Of a stretch of DNA of 64,000 nt, positions 39,000 to 51,600 are shown in pieces. Both the position numbers and the translations under genes were made by a program. The notes below the pieces were generated by a model that was not told the DNA's origin, ran no database searches, and was given only the letters and a program-made list of their open reading frames with translations. Every line of letters starts with the position of its first letter. Position 1 is the stretch's first letter. Source of the DNA: Struthidea cinerea (lineage: Eukaryota; Chordata; Aves; Passeriformes; Corcoracidae); contig VZTI01003154.1 in the NCBI GenBank assembly GCA_013397865.1, forward strand, positions 664,476 to 728,475, given 5' to 3'.

Positions 39000-41853
39000 T
39001 CCAACATAACAAAATAAACTGCAATTTGTTATACTTTTTTTTTTTACAAAACATTTTATAAATATTTTTACAAAATGTATACAAAGCAATTTCAAGTGAG
39101 ACATACTTTACAAATGAAGGTATTTAAGCAAATAAAGTCCATACCACACTGACAATAAGTGACACATCCTCTTTAAGTGAAGTCAGTCTGTAAGGCCTCC
39201 CTACTCTAACAGATAAATTATACTAAAATCTTCAAAATGAACATAGTTTTCTTAATTGCCAGTTTAAAATTTGTTTTAATATTAGGCAGTATTAAATAAC
39301 ATTGAAATCACAATGCTGATCCAGCAAAATAATGAAAACATGTTTAAAGTCATGCACATTCACAATACTTTGCTGGACTTGAGCCCATATGATTAATAAA
39401 CTTTTTTTAAGCACCACAAAAATACAATTTTTTCATTAACTGCTTCACCACGTACCAGAATTCCTTTAGAATTCAATTCAAAGGAGTGAACAACAGAACA
39501 TTAACAATCTAAGATCAGTCTTACTAGGATTGTTCAATGGGTTCCTCTCATCAGCAGTTCAGAGAAATGCATCTGACCAAATCAACCACGATTACTTTCC
39601 GTAATTTGTCATTTTTTATATGCTGTTGTCCCCCCTTCCCAATGAGACCCAGGAGAAGACACATAACCTGACACTTCAGTTATGTGTTTGCTGTAGAGAG
39701 GCTGGCAACCCCATACCCATTTCGGTACAGTAAGCAAGGGGATTGATGAATGTGCAACTTCACTTTTTTTTCCTCAATAAAAGTAAACTTTAACTAGTTA
39801 ACATACAGCTGTGTAACTTACTGCTCTCCTTCCTAAACAGTTCAGAATGGTTCAATTTCCAAAATGATAAAATAAAATATCCATCAGGATACACAGCCAT
39901 GAGAATATTACTAAATCTAAAAAGGCAATAGGTGAAGACTATCTTGTCAGTTTTGCCAATAAGAAAACAACTAACTGCCTGAGTGTCTATTCTGTGGACA
40001 CCCAACCAAAAATTTAAAACTGGCAATACATTTATATTTTATACAACACTTGGGAATGTTGGGTTTTTACAAACATGGATTTTAAAATTGGCACAATTTT
40101 TTTAAATGGCAATTAGTAACATACAAAACCAGTACTTCCATTCATGTTGAAGGGGAAATGAATTTTAAGGAAATTCATCTTTCTCTCATTGCTTTCTAGA
40201 TTTGGTTTCCTTTAGTGGTCAGACAGTGGACTGTAGCTCAATACTGAGTTGTGCTGTAATGTTCTACTATCCCAAGGATCTAATCCTGCTTTCCTTCTGT
40301 GCCATTCAGATGGACAGAATTACACACCAGCAAAACCTTTTGGTTTCTCTCCTGGCCATCTGACTGACAACCACAGCTTGTCACAATGAGCCTCTATATT
40401 ATGAAAATCATAATCAGCAAGTCTGGAAAATGGCTGGTAATGTTTGAGAAATGGTGGAGAAGTTCTGGGGGAGAACTTGAGCATACCTTAGAAACCACAA
40501 AAGCTGTATCCTCCTGAGCAGACATATGTACTACACGCACGTGACGAACGTCAGCGCGCTTATGTGCATAAAAGCACTCATGACCAAAGTAAACTAGAAC
40601 AAAGCAGCATGGGCAGCAAAAAAAAAAAGTCATAGATTAAAATAAATAAATAAAATAATAAGATTCTATCTTAACAACATGACAGCAAGCCAAATACAAA
40701 CCACGCAATGGTTTCACTTGGCTTTACAATATGAATTAATAATTACACATTTTTTGATATGTTTAAACAATGGGATTGCTGATCAACTTTGGTCTGTACA
40801 TATCTTGATAATTATGACTGCTACGGTGGATGACTTAACATTCTCTGAGAGCAAAAAACAAAAAAAAAAAAAAAAACCAAAACACTGGCCTTTAATCAGA
40901 GTAAGGCTAACATCCTCTTAAAATATAAGCTACAAATACAGTTTTCAAAAAAAAGTGCTTTTGACACTTGGTCTAAAAAAAAATAACAAACAACAAATAA
41001 AAAAAACATTTATACCACTTCAGAAAGACTCAAGGCTGACTACATCCAATTATAAAATGCAAAATCTTTTCCTCAAGAGATAACATATATATGTATTATA
41101 TATATAAATTCATGGCTCTATCATGGCCTCATCCTGTACACTTTGCTATTTACTGGCTTCCATTCTACCTTCCTTAGTCAAGCATTTATTACTTCATATC
41201 ATGCCACTGTGACTAAGATCATATAATATCATCCCACAGACTAAAGTTACCCACTACAAGTATATCATCAAGTACTAGTTTCTGCTCAGAAAGCAATAGA
41301 AAAGCACTTAAAGTTTAAATTATGAAGCCTTGTAAACACACTGATGATTTCCTTCCAACTTAAGAATCCTAGAATACAGATTCATTAACAAAGCAAATAA
41401 TCACTTCTGAATAGAGGTACAGTGGGTTTTCCAGAAAAACTAAATATTTGATGATTTGTGGAAGAGAAGGGTAGGGGAGAATTGTTGCTTCCATCACTCT
41501 TTAAAAACATTTTCTTAATAAATATATCCTTTCAAATGACTGTGATTGTCAGTATATTACCGTATTATATAGGGCCTAACAACCTGCAACCCTGCTATGT
41601 TGCAGTACTGCTCAATTATCAAAAGCACTATCATAATAATACTTGAAACAGTAAGGCCCTAACAGACTGCATTCTAACAAGGATTAACTTTACTTGGATA
41701 TCTCACTGTAACCACAATGAGTATTGCTCTCAAACACAGAACAGAATCTAGTTTAGAAAGGTTAACCTTAAATGCATGTCAGGCTGTACTTGTGGTGTCA
41801 TTCACATTTGCTTCTGCTAAGAGAAACATAACTTGTCCATGGTACTGTAACTA
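39000..41853 (-). other. BICRAL: Probable 3'UTR of BICRAL (left end uncertain)
   Basis: The sequence directly after the stop codon is AT-rich, has no recognisable interspersed repeat, and has poly-T/poly-A tracts. An AATAAA in the sense direction lies at 41185-41190, which would give a short UTR of about 0.7 kb. Further sense AATAAA motifs lie at 38077-38082 and about 38027-38032, which would give about 3.8 kb. Mammalian BICRAL has a 3'UTR of several kilobases, so the left boundary of 39000 is only a working limit. Confidence 0.45.
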
Positions 41854-42656
41854 TTAACACTCTAAGATACTATTTACAGCTGCTTCTAAAATAGAGTCAG
41901 TTTCTACAACACTTTCACTGTGGTCTGGAATAAATTTTTCCAGGCAGTTCTCTTGTGAAGCGATAGGTGAAAAATTAGGAAACTCTAATTCAACTGAGCC
42001 ACTACTTGCTGCCTCATTTTGTGGCTGCCTCCCAGCTTTTTTAAGTTCCAAGATGTTTTTAAATGTAGTTTCTAAACTCTTACTGAGCAGTAAGTCTTGC
42101 TGGGGTTCACCAGAGCCTTTCCTGTTATCAGGATGCAAAACCTCATTCTTTGGAGAGCTCCTCAGAGTTTTGTCTTGAAGTGAGTTATTACACGTTACCT
42201 TTGAGAAAGATTGAACTGTGTTCCTTGATATTTTATTGTGTGTTCCGTGACTGCCTCTTGACACAATTTTTGACAAGTCTTCAGAACTTGAAGAATTCTC
42301 AGTGGACTTGGCAAGATCTTTCCCACTCATCCTTTCTTCAGAAAGGGCCATGTATTGGCTCTCTGAAGAACAATTAGCTTTTTCAAACTTTAAAGCTTTA
42401 GTGAGGCTCTCAGATTTTTTAGTAGAAGCTTTTCCTTCTTGTGGTGTCAGAATGTTGTTAGGCACTAGAGGAAGTTTACTGTGATTTGTGGACTCTGCTG
42501 AGCTGGATTTTGGTCGGTCTCTGGCTTGGGTTTTGGTAGTCTGACTTCGAGAAGGTAATGTTTTGATAGACTGATGGTCACTTTTGCTGGACTGTGCTTC
42601 TTCAGCTGTTTTCTCCAATTGTTTGGCAGAACAACAAAAATCGGCCTGATAACCAT
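41854..42656 (-). CDS. BICRAL: BICRAL last coding exon 11 and stop
   Basis: 803 nt from the acceptor TTGATTTTCAG at 42657, entering phase 1, to the stop codon (TAG) at 41856-41854. It encodes about 267 residues: GYQADFCCS near the start, a Ser/Lys-rich polar linker, then the conserved tail with KSLETTFKNILELKKAGRQP and the end SILEAAVNSILEC. The tail differs little from mammalian BICRAL while the linker is more diverged. Confidence 0.96.
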
Positions 42657-45600
42657 CTGAAAATCAAGTAGCAACATTTTACTAAAATTACCTACACATC
42701 CAAGTAACGGACACTCCAACACAGTTTCTGTGTATTGGAATTCAAATAACATCCACAGCTTACAGATCTGTGTCTTTAAGAGATGTTCATATGCTTAAGT
42801 GTTCTGCTGCGTACAGTGCAGGAGATTATCACTAAATTAATCACCACACTACGCACATATGTGCATTGTAAAACCAGATTAAGGGCACTTCCCAGCATTC
42901 TGAATATGCAAATATGGTCTCTGAAGACTAATACTTTCTACAACACCACCTGTGAATATCTTTTAAAATATGCAGATCATGCAGAACCGTTAAACAGTTA
43001 GTAGCTGTAATCTCACACAAATAACGTGCTTCCAGGTGCTATGTTCAACAATATTCCAGTTAAAACTGCTGCCATTTAAATGGCCATGACACTCCAAAGG
43101 CAACACTTCATTAAGATGAACAAGAGCATTCATGTTTCAAACAGTGGTGCTCTTTCTGGCTGCAAGCAACCTCAAGAGATTCTTCCCTGCTAGAATGGAG
43201 GCCCTGCAGGAGTCACGACTGCTGTCAAAAGAAACTCAAACATTTCGCTGACAAACAGGTAAAATATTTTTACCCATAAGTAACTGCTTCAACCCTACAG
43301 TGCCTCTGGATTGTTGAATTCTGGATTTATAAAAAGTTATCTTGCAACTTCTTATTAAGTATTTCAATCACTGGAATCCATAGCAATCAGTGCCTCACTG
43401 TGGCCACAACTATTTTTAAACACTCCAAACTTAATTTAGGAATTAAGCATTACTTACCAGGATCCACAAGTGCAAGACGCTTATCCCGGGTCAGAGATGC
43501 TCTTTCCTCCTGGTTAAACATCCTATCAATCATAACCATTTCTGCAGAAGGATTTATCCGCTGGAGGAAAAGGAAAAAACAATCAATCTCTGTAGTGATT
43601 CATATACTGGTACCAAATCAAAACATACACAGCCTAGTTACTCTTCAGAGAAAAAGACATTTCTTTTATTACATATTTGTGAAGAACATTCACAGTTCAA
43701 CAATCTTGACTCTGAACCAACCACTACTGAAACTCAATCATGAAATATTACTCACATTATACTGCAAATTTTATTTAGGAAAGATTTTAAAACAGGGAAT
43801 TGCTATTTCACTTGTATGAATTGTACTTTTTCATGACTTAGCATGCTTACTACTGTATACCACAATTTTTCCACCTCATACAGTATCTTTCTCTTTTAGA
43901 GGATCAACCAGCAAAAATCTTGAACTGGGACCACCCTATCATCTTCCCTGCACTTCTCTCCCATCTTTGTAACTAGCTGGTGCAGAGCTGCATTTTGCTG
44001 ACAATGCCTTCAAGCCAGTTGGATCCATCCACCACAGAAAATGTTCACTGTACTAAGCCATAACACAGGCAACTAGTTTCAAACCTGACTGCTATGTGAA
44101 ATAAATCCTTCCAAATTACTTAATGGGATTTGCCATACACCATACCAGATGCTAAAAGAACAAATCACAACCTCCATCCTCCCTTTGCACCTGCAAATAC
44201 TTGCAAATATTTAATGGCTAGGATCTTTTACAGTGAAACTGTTCGTTTTTAAAACCATATTAATTCTAATAGTTATATTATGTATTCCTGTCTCTAAATA
44301 TCTAAATGTCTATTAAACTCAAAACTTTTCCAGGCTTGAAAACTAGCACGTCTGAAGTCATAATGGCATCTCCTGATCCTTGTAAAATACATTCTTAAAG
44401 TAACTTTGTCAGTTTTATTTTACCTCATACCTGGGACTGTGAAAGCACTTAAATCAGAAGCACTTCTGATTAAGTTCCACCTAGCTTTTAAGGACAATGA
44501 TTTCCTAAACTGTAATAAGATTTAGCTCCAATTATGATATGGCTGGAGGCCTCTGAATGGACAATATCAGCACTATTTCAGGTTCCATCAGCCACAGAAA
44601 TACACAGAAACCACCTTCCTGACTATCACAGCCTGCTCAGTGTAAGAGCAAAGCAGAAGCAGAGAACAGAAGTTCATGTGTCTGTTCTGTAGGTATTTTT
44701 TAACAAACTGATTCCCATTCCATAAACAAAGTGTACCTGGGTTCTACACCTTACCATTGCATCTTCTATAAGCAAACATCTGTATTTGTTCAGCATAGCC
44801 TGCGTCCTCTTCAGAAGCTGTGTAGCTACAGATTCAAATTCACTGTCCACTAGAAAGACAAAGTACACTTTCAAACACTGTTCTTCAATATCCTGCACAA
44901 AATTTAAAATGTTCCTTTTCTTACTGCTCTAATTTACATTAAGAATTCTTTCAATACACTGATTACAAACTTACTGCCCAATTTTAAAAAGAAAATTACC
45001 TTTTCTTAAATCTTCTTCTGTTGGCAGTGATCCCTGGCACACATGGTATGAAAGGAGTCTCTGAACTGCATCATTTAATGATCTGAACCGGCTTTTATCT
45101 GGTGTCACAGCATGTACCTGATCCTTCTGTAATTGCTGTAGAATACTACAACAAAAATTAATGATATATAATTAACACATACTGTACAGAGTTTTTACAC
45201 TGACAAAAGTAAAAATTAAGGTTTCTGAAACAAAATTATAAAGGAAGAATGACTTACAAAGCTCCTTTAGTTAACTGTTTAGCAGCAGGCCTTTTCTGTC
45301 CAACTAAATGACTATCCACCTAAGTTCAAAAAAAAAGAAAAATTACAATATATCCCCTCACTTGCAAAGCCTAAGTTTCAGTATTTGTTTTGGTCAATTA
45401 GGTACATCACCAACACTAAGTGTAACCACCATGTAAGTATAAACACTTTCAACTATCTCCTATTTTCACAGGGCACTGTATCAACAAAACAGAGAAGTGA
45501 CATAAACCAAAGGTCTGAAATGCTATTTGTAGGCAAATTCCACTGCTGTGCATTACACATATTTCACTAGGAAAGAGATAACATTTAGCAGTGCAAAGAA

Positions 45601-48600
45601 GGAAAGGTGCAACTAAAAACTTCTCCAAATAAATCTGCTCTCATAAACTGTCTCTGCATTTCTCAGAAGACATTATCTTGGCTGATATTGATGGATTAGA
45701 GTATCTGTGAGGAAAGCAGGCTAAGGTTGTGCACTTAAATTCTCAAAAGCCACAGTGGCTTGGGGGGTGGTAAAAGTCATTCTAGGAATTCTATTTCAGT
45801 GTCAATACGACAGATATGCCCATCAGGTAGTACTAACTCATTTTCTCCTTTGCTTAGACATTTAGCAAAGCCAAGATTTTTCCTAGGAACACTGTCCTAG
45901 GGTATGAGGCTCTCTGAGGGGGTAAAGACTCGTGGCAGGCACACTGTAACAGTATTTGCCTCAAAAAGCCTCTAACTTCAGAGCATAAAAAGTAGTCACC
46001 AGCACGGAGAATGAAAATCTGACCAACTATTACGCAACCAGGCTGAACTCCTAACTGAGCACTACTCTACCTTCTGCTGCACTTGTACATCAGTAAGACA
46101 TGAAAACATTCCTGTCCTACTACATTGATAAATACATTTACAAACAAAAATTCTAAGTCAGATCCTCTCCAAAAAAAACTCATCCTGGACAGTGTCTTTG
46201 TGCATACTTGCAATATGTGGGAGAACTTTTGATGGCAAAAAAAGAAGACTACAGTAAAGAATAAAACAGACAAAGACCTGGTGGAACTTCTCTGCTACTT
46301 CTCACAAACCACTCTCTTCCAATCAGCTAGAAAAAAGCTGAGTTTGTAAGAACTAATGAGAACAGTAGGTCTAACTTATGGCCAGCCAATGAAGAACTGC
46401 TATGTCATACAAAATTATCTTCGGGGAACAGTACAGTCAGACTCCACTTACTGAACTGAATCTCAAAGCAGCATCCAGTGTATCAATTTGCAAAATAATC
46501 AACATTTGTTATGTCAAGGTAGAATTTGTCAAGTTTGAGGAAGTTCATATACTCTGCAAAAAACCTACAATGATTCCTTACTTGTTTGCTCGCTCCCTCC
46601 CCCCACATCAGTGGAGAGGAGAATGAGAAAAAAAGTAAACCTTGTGGGTTGAAAAGAACAGTTTAAAAATGGAAACAAAATAAAATAATATCATAAGGAT
46701 AGTTATTATAAAGTTGTAATGAAAAAGAGAAAAAGGGGCAATTAAACCCAGGAGAAACAAGTGACACACAATGCAATTTGCTCAGCACCCTCTGACTGGT
46801 GCCCAACCCGCTCCCAAGCAGTGATCAGCGGCTCGCAGCCAATTCCCCCATTTATATACAGAACACGATGTTCCATAGTATGGAATATTCCTTTGGCCAG
46901 TTTGGGCCAGCTGTCCTGGCTCTGCACCCTCACAGCTCCTTGTGCACCTCCTCACTCACACAGCATGGGGCACTGGAAAGGCCTTGACTTGCAGAGTGAG
47001 CACGGCTCAATAACCAAAACACCCAGTGCATTATCAACATTATTCTCATCCCAAATCCAAAACACAGCTCTGTACAACCCACTAAGCAGAAAATTATCCC
47101 AGACAAAACCAGGACAGACAGGGAAACATATAAATAAGAGCATTCTCTACCTGTATACTCTGCTGAACTGATGATGATCCCATCACTTTTTCTTGTGGCT
47201 GTGCTGTTCCTAGAGATTGTTGTACGATTTTTCCTCCAGAGTCCTGTCCTATTAAAAAAATGTTAAAAATACTCTTGTCATCCTAAGCAAGAAGAGAATA
47301 ATTTTATGCACCTATCCTGGTAATTGAGTTTTAAGGAAAGATACATCTTATGCTTAAAAGCATTAGTGCAACTATCCTGTGGAGAAATCAGCTCATAAAA
47401 ACGAAACAGGACTCATATTTCGTCCCTCAAACCACAAAACTCCTCAGATTAAATCACATCCTACCATAGCATTGCAACATAAGAAGAAATTCAAATATTG
47501 TAAGTTTAGTGTCCCAACAATTTACCTAAAATCATACAGTACATTTCATCAAGCTTTTCAATACTAACCCTCCCTCAAATGTATCAACCAAATTTTTCTA
47601 GAGCTCCTGGAAGTACTCAGACAGCAAGCTTATTTTTTCCCCTAGGTTTTTTAGACAGGCAGACTTCCTCCAATTGCCTTGCTCTATAATTCAAACAGCA
47701 TCTTATCAGTCATGCTATGATAAAAGAAAAACAAGTAAGAATTTATTAGGTTTTTTTTCCCAAAAACACCCAGCATACTGTGCTGATTGTATAGAATTGC
47801 CTGGACACCTTACACATAAGAGTACACAAGGGAAAAAAAAGCAAGGTAGAGTATAGGACCTTATTCAAAAGGTTACTTATGTACAAAGAGAACAGGAAGG
47901 TTACTGCATTCTTCAGTTTGCCTTGAATGTACTGGTTTTGTTCTTTCAGTAGCATGATGCTGCTTGAAAAGCTGCTATTTCGCCATGAACAACGCATGAA
48001 CTATTCTAATTGAAAGTGACACATTCAAGAACAAAGTGAGTGATGACAGCCTGCACGTAACCTTGTAATAGCTATTTCTCTTCCCTCTGTATCTGAAGCA
48101 GCCACCACATTAGAGAATCTAGAAATTTCACACAATATTAGCAGATGTCTGTATTTTGAAAATTACTCATTTCTATTTTCCTAAGCTGAAAAAAAAAAAA
48201 AAAAGAAAGAAGGTACAATTTTGGATTTCATACAGGGGAGAAATAATTGCTAATTGTGAAGATTCAACTTTTCACTCTAGAAGATGAGGTGCCATGGTTG
48301 GGAAAAATCAAAGCACACATTCAATACTGAAAAAATATAGCTTGAATTCTTCTAAAAATAAAATTCCAACAAGCTTTAGAACCCTATGAGCATAAGCCAT
48401 CAATGTACGTCTGACACACTGAAGAAGAACGAATCCCTGTTGCTGGAGAAAATTAAGAAAATTATGTTAAAAAGACCTTAGTTGACCTGATAGTGTGTTG
48501 CTCAGAAGACTTGTTAGCTGAGGCTGTCTCAAATTATCCTGTGTCTTCGATGCAGAAACTGGTGATGTCTGGTTCACAGCCTTCTTCTGTGCCACATACA

Positions 48601-51600
48601 CAAAATAAAAAACAAATTTTTAAAAAAAATCAGAGTGAAATATTTACTGAAAGCTTTAAGAAACACAAGGAAAAGGCACCTAAAACTCATCTCTATGTAT
48701 ACTTTTTTAACTTCAAACCCCTCAGTGGTGAAATTTCACACATCTCAATCCCTCCAAGTGCAAGAATTTTATAAAGTAAATCAGAGAGGATTAGAAATTA
48801 CACTAACAGCACAAATATATACCAGTCGCATTCTACAAGACCCCTGATTTACCACTACAGGTGGCGCTCAGAAAGCTCAGCTTCTCAGAGATCCAAAACT
48901 GCAAGATGACAAAGTTGCTTTCACAACAAAAAACACCCACAGTGGAACAAACCGTCCACTTCTTAGCAACCAAATGATTCATGGTTTAGTATAAAGTACA
49001 TTGTTTAAAACGCAAGTACAAACAAACTAAAAAGATTCTGGCAAATAGTGGCATTTGTTCTCCCATTTACAGCTCTGAAATTTCAGCACAAAAACAAAAT
49101 TATCTCTTTGCAATAGGAAATACTATGATTTTATAACTGCTGAAACTCACTGGCCCAGCACATAACCTGCAAATAGGAAGATGCAGACACACGAAGAGAA
49201 AGACAGGCCTCAAATTACTCATCTGCAACCAAAATGTTACAACCTGTACCAGAAGTCTTGGCAAAGACTACAAATGTGTTTCTGCAACATGTTCATACTA
49301 ATTTTTTAAATACACACTATTTTCTAAGATATTATTCCACTCCAGATTTTGGGTTTGGTTAAAAAAAATCCATCAGACCTTTGGAAAAAGAGAAAATCTA
49401 AGTAAAAGAAGTAAAAGAAAAAAGAGAAAGATCTAATTAGTCCAAATGCATTCTGAGAGCATTACTAGTATTTTAAAATGACCCAAAAAAAAAATCAAAA
49501 AAAAGGACAGAAATTGAATAGCTTGTTGCTAATTGTGTGAAAAGTCACTGAGTTAAAATTGGCAGGTCACTCTGCAACTTTAAGAATTCTTCTTCTTTTG
49601 AACTTTTGACTGTTTGTAAGTTCACTTAAGAAAACAGAAAAATTTGAGTTGAATATATACTGCAAGTGTATCTACTGGACAGAAAAGACCACATCTCACC
49701 TTCAAAGTAAATTCGGATTTTTTTTTTTTAACTACTACTAGTTTGACTTCTTAGAGAATCTTTTTAAAACGTTATGCTTTTACAAACTGCTTTTAAGGAT
49801 TCTAAGATACGCTTCTTGTCTTTGCTTCAAATTTGAAAGCTTCTAACTGCTCCAGACACACATAAAAAAAGCACCAATATGGTATATAACAAAAGGAAGC
49901 CCAAGAAACCTTTTCATCTCTAATTTCAGTAAGTCAGACCTTGAAAATGCATAGATTTTAGTGAAGTCCGAAGACTTTTAAGTGCTAAGAATGTACTTGA
50001 GCCTTTACATCTAGCCTATGGTAAGGCTTACAGGAGAGCTCGCAATTGTATAAACTTACAATGCCCATTCCTTTAAATGGGAGCAAAAATGGATCAATGC
50101 CAAGCACTTCTGAAAATACTATAAATCACCAACAAAATCTTTGGAATTCATCAAAGTGACGGAGTTGTTCAGTCAATGACAGATTTAGAAAATACCAAGT
50201 GAAATGATGACTCTGGGTTACAGTAATTTTCAGCAGTTCCACACTATTCGTAACAATACAAACCAGCAAAATTAACATTCTCTGTACTAACCAGATTTTA
50301 GCACAGCTTAGAAGCCTTTCTTTGGCTACATTCTCAAGCAGCTTTCATACCTGACCAAAGGCAAACTGCTGTTGTGTTACTCCCACAGACGTGTGACTAA
50401 AGGTGCTGACAGACTTGGAGGAGGATGCCGGAAGACGATGCGATGCGCTGACGGCAACTTGAGCTCTGTTCTGGACCAGCTGATCTCCTGTAAAGTTCCC
50501 TCCTGATGCAACAGACTGAACCGATGCTCCCAAGCTGGGATGTACTGAACCAGAAGAACTTGCAGCAGCAAATCGATTAGAAGCTGACATATTTGAGACT
50601 GTGGACTGCCCAGGTGACATGGTAGTAAAGCTCGATCTGCCTTGAGAAACATTAGCTTGGCTGGGTGACAAATGCAACACCGTTGGCGACGCCTGCTGCA
50701 GTGGCACCTGTCCACCAACAATTTGGGAAGTTCCATGATTTACTATAACTTGGTTTCCAGGAGCTGTGAATGTCTGGCCGGAAACAAGCTGAACAGCTGT
50801 GTTCTGATTATTCAGCATCTGTCCTGAATACGACTGGTTGGCTCTTAGCATGTTTGTAGAGTTCCTGTTGAGCATTACATGCTCAGCAGACACTTGGCCA
50901 GGAACCAGCTGGGAAGGCTGAGTCTGAAGAAGTTGTCCATTTATGGCCTGGACATGATGAACTGAATTAGAATTAACAGACAAACTTGTAGGTATGAGAA
51001 ACTGGTTTTGAGGTGCCTGAGGCTGTCCCATAGGAGAATGGATAACAATACTACCTCCAGCATTGCTAACTGTCTGAGGTGTAACTGATTTTCTTGTATT
51101 TTGCTGTTGATTAACAATATTAACAGACATGTGAGGACCAACTACTGAACTCTGAGGTGAGTTTGCAGAAGCAAATGGAATCCCTTGCTGTACATGATGT
51201 TGCTGTATTCCCAAGTTATTCACATTGTAAGCAGTCTGCTGACCCATCTGAACAGGCTTTGGTTGGATATTAATAGGAACTTTGTTAGAGTTTGGTGCCA
51301 AACCCCTTTGAATGATGATATTATGGACAGGCAACGAAGTCTGAAAATTTGTGCTGTTAAATGGAACAGTTACGGGTTGTGCTACTGGACTTGAATTTGA
51401 GTTACTGAACAGCGAGTTCCCATTTGGAGTTTGTCTATGAACCAAGAGGCCACTGCTCATGTTTGCAGGTGTTTGCTGACCATTGCCTTTCAGTATTATC
51501 TGAGATCCATCGAGGTTATTGATGGTCATCATGGAAGGTTGATTACTAAATGAACCAATCAACTGTATCTGCCCAGAACCACTAATCTGGCTGCTATTAG

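Larger units (their letters stand above)
45320..47150 (-). other. BICRAL: BICRAL intron 6, hosting a solo LTR
   Basis: 1831 bp with GTAGAG donor and TTAG acceptor. The LTR (46581-47116) makes up about 30% of it and lies close to the donor. The remainder is unremarkable. Confidence 0.9.

Noticed and set aside
43400..43819. 139-codon plus-strand frame across BICRAL exon 10
   Set aside because: Antisense shadow over an exon and its flanking introns; the minus-strand reading is clearly the real one.
46742..47171. Frames of 62-136 codons on both strands at the LTR
   Set aside because: They lie within the solo LTR and are not expected to code.
50377..51394. Several frames of 65-120 codons overlapping BICRAL exon 4
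   Set aside because: Shadows of the 568-codon exon in other frames or on the other strand.
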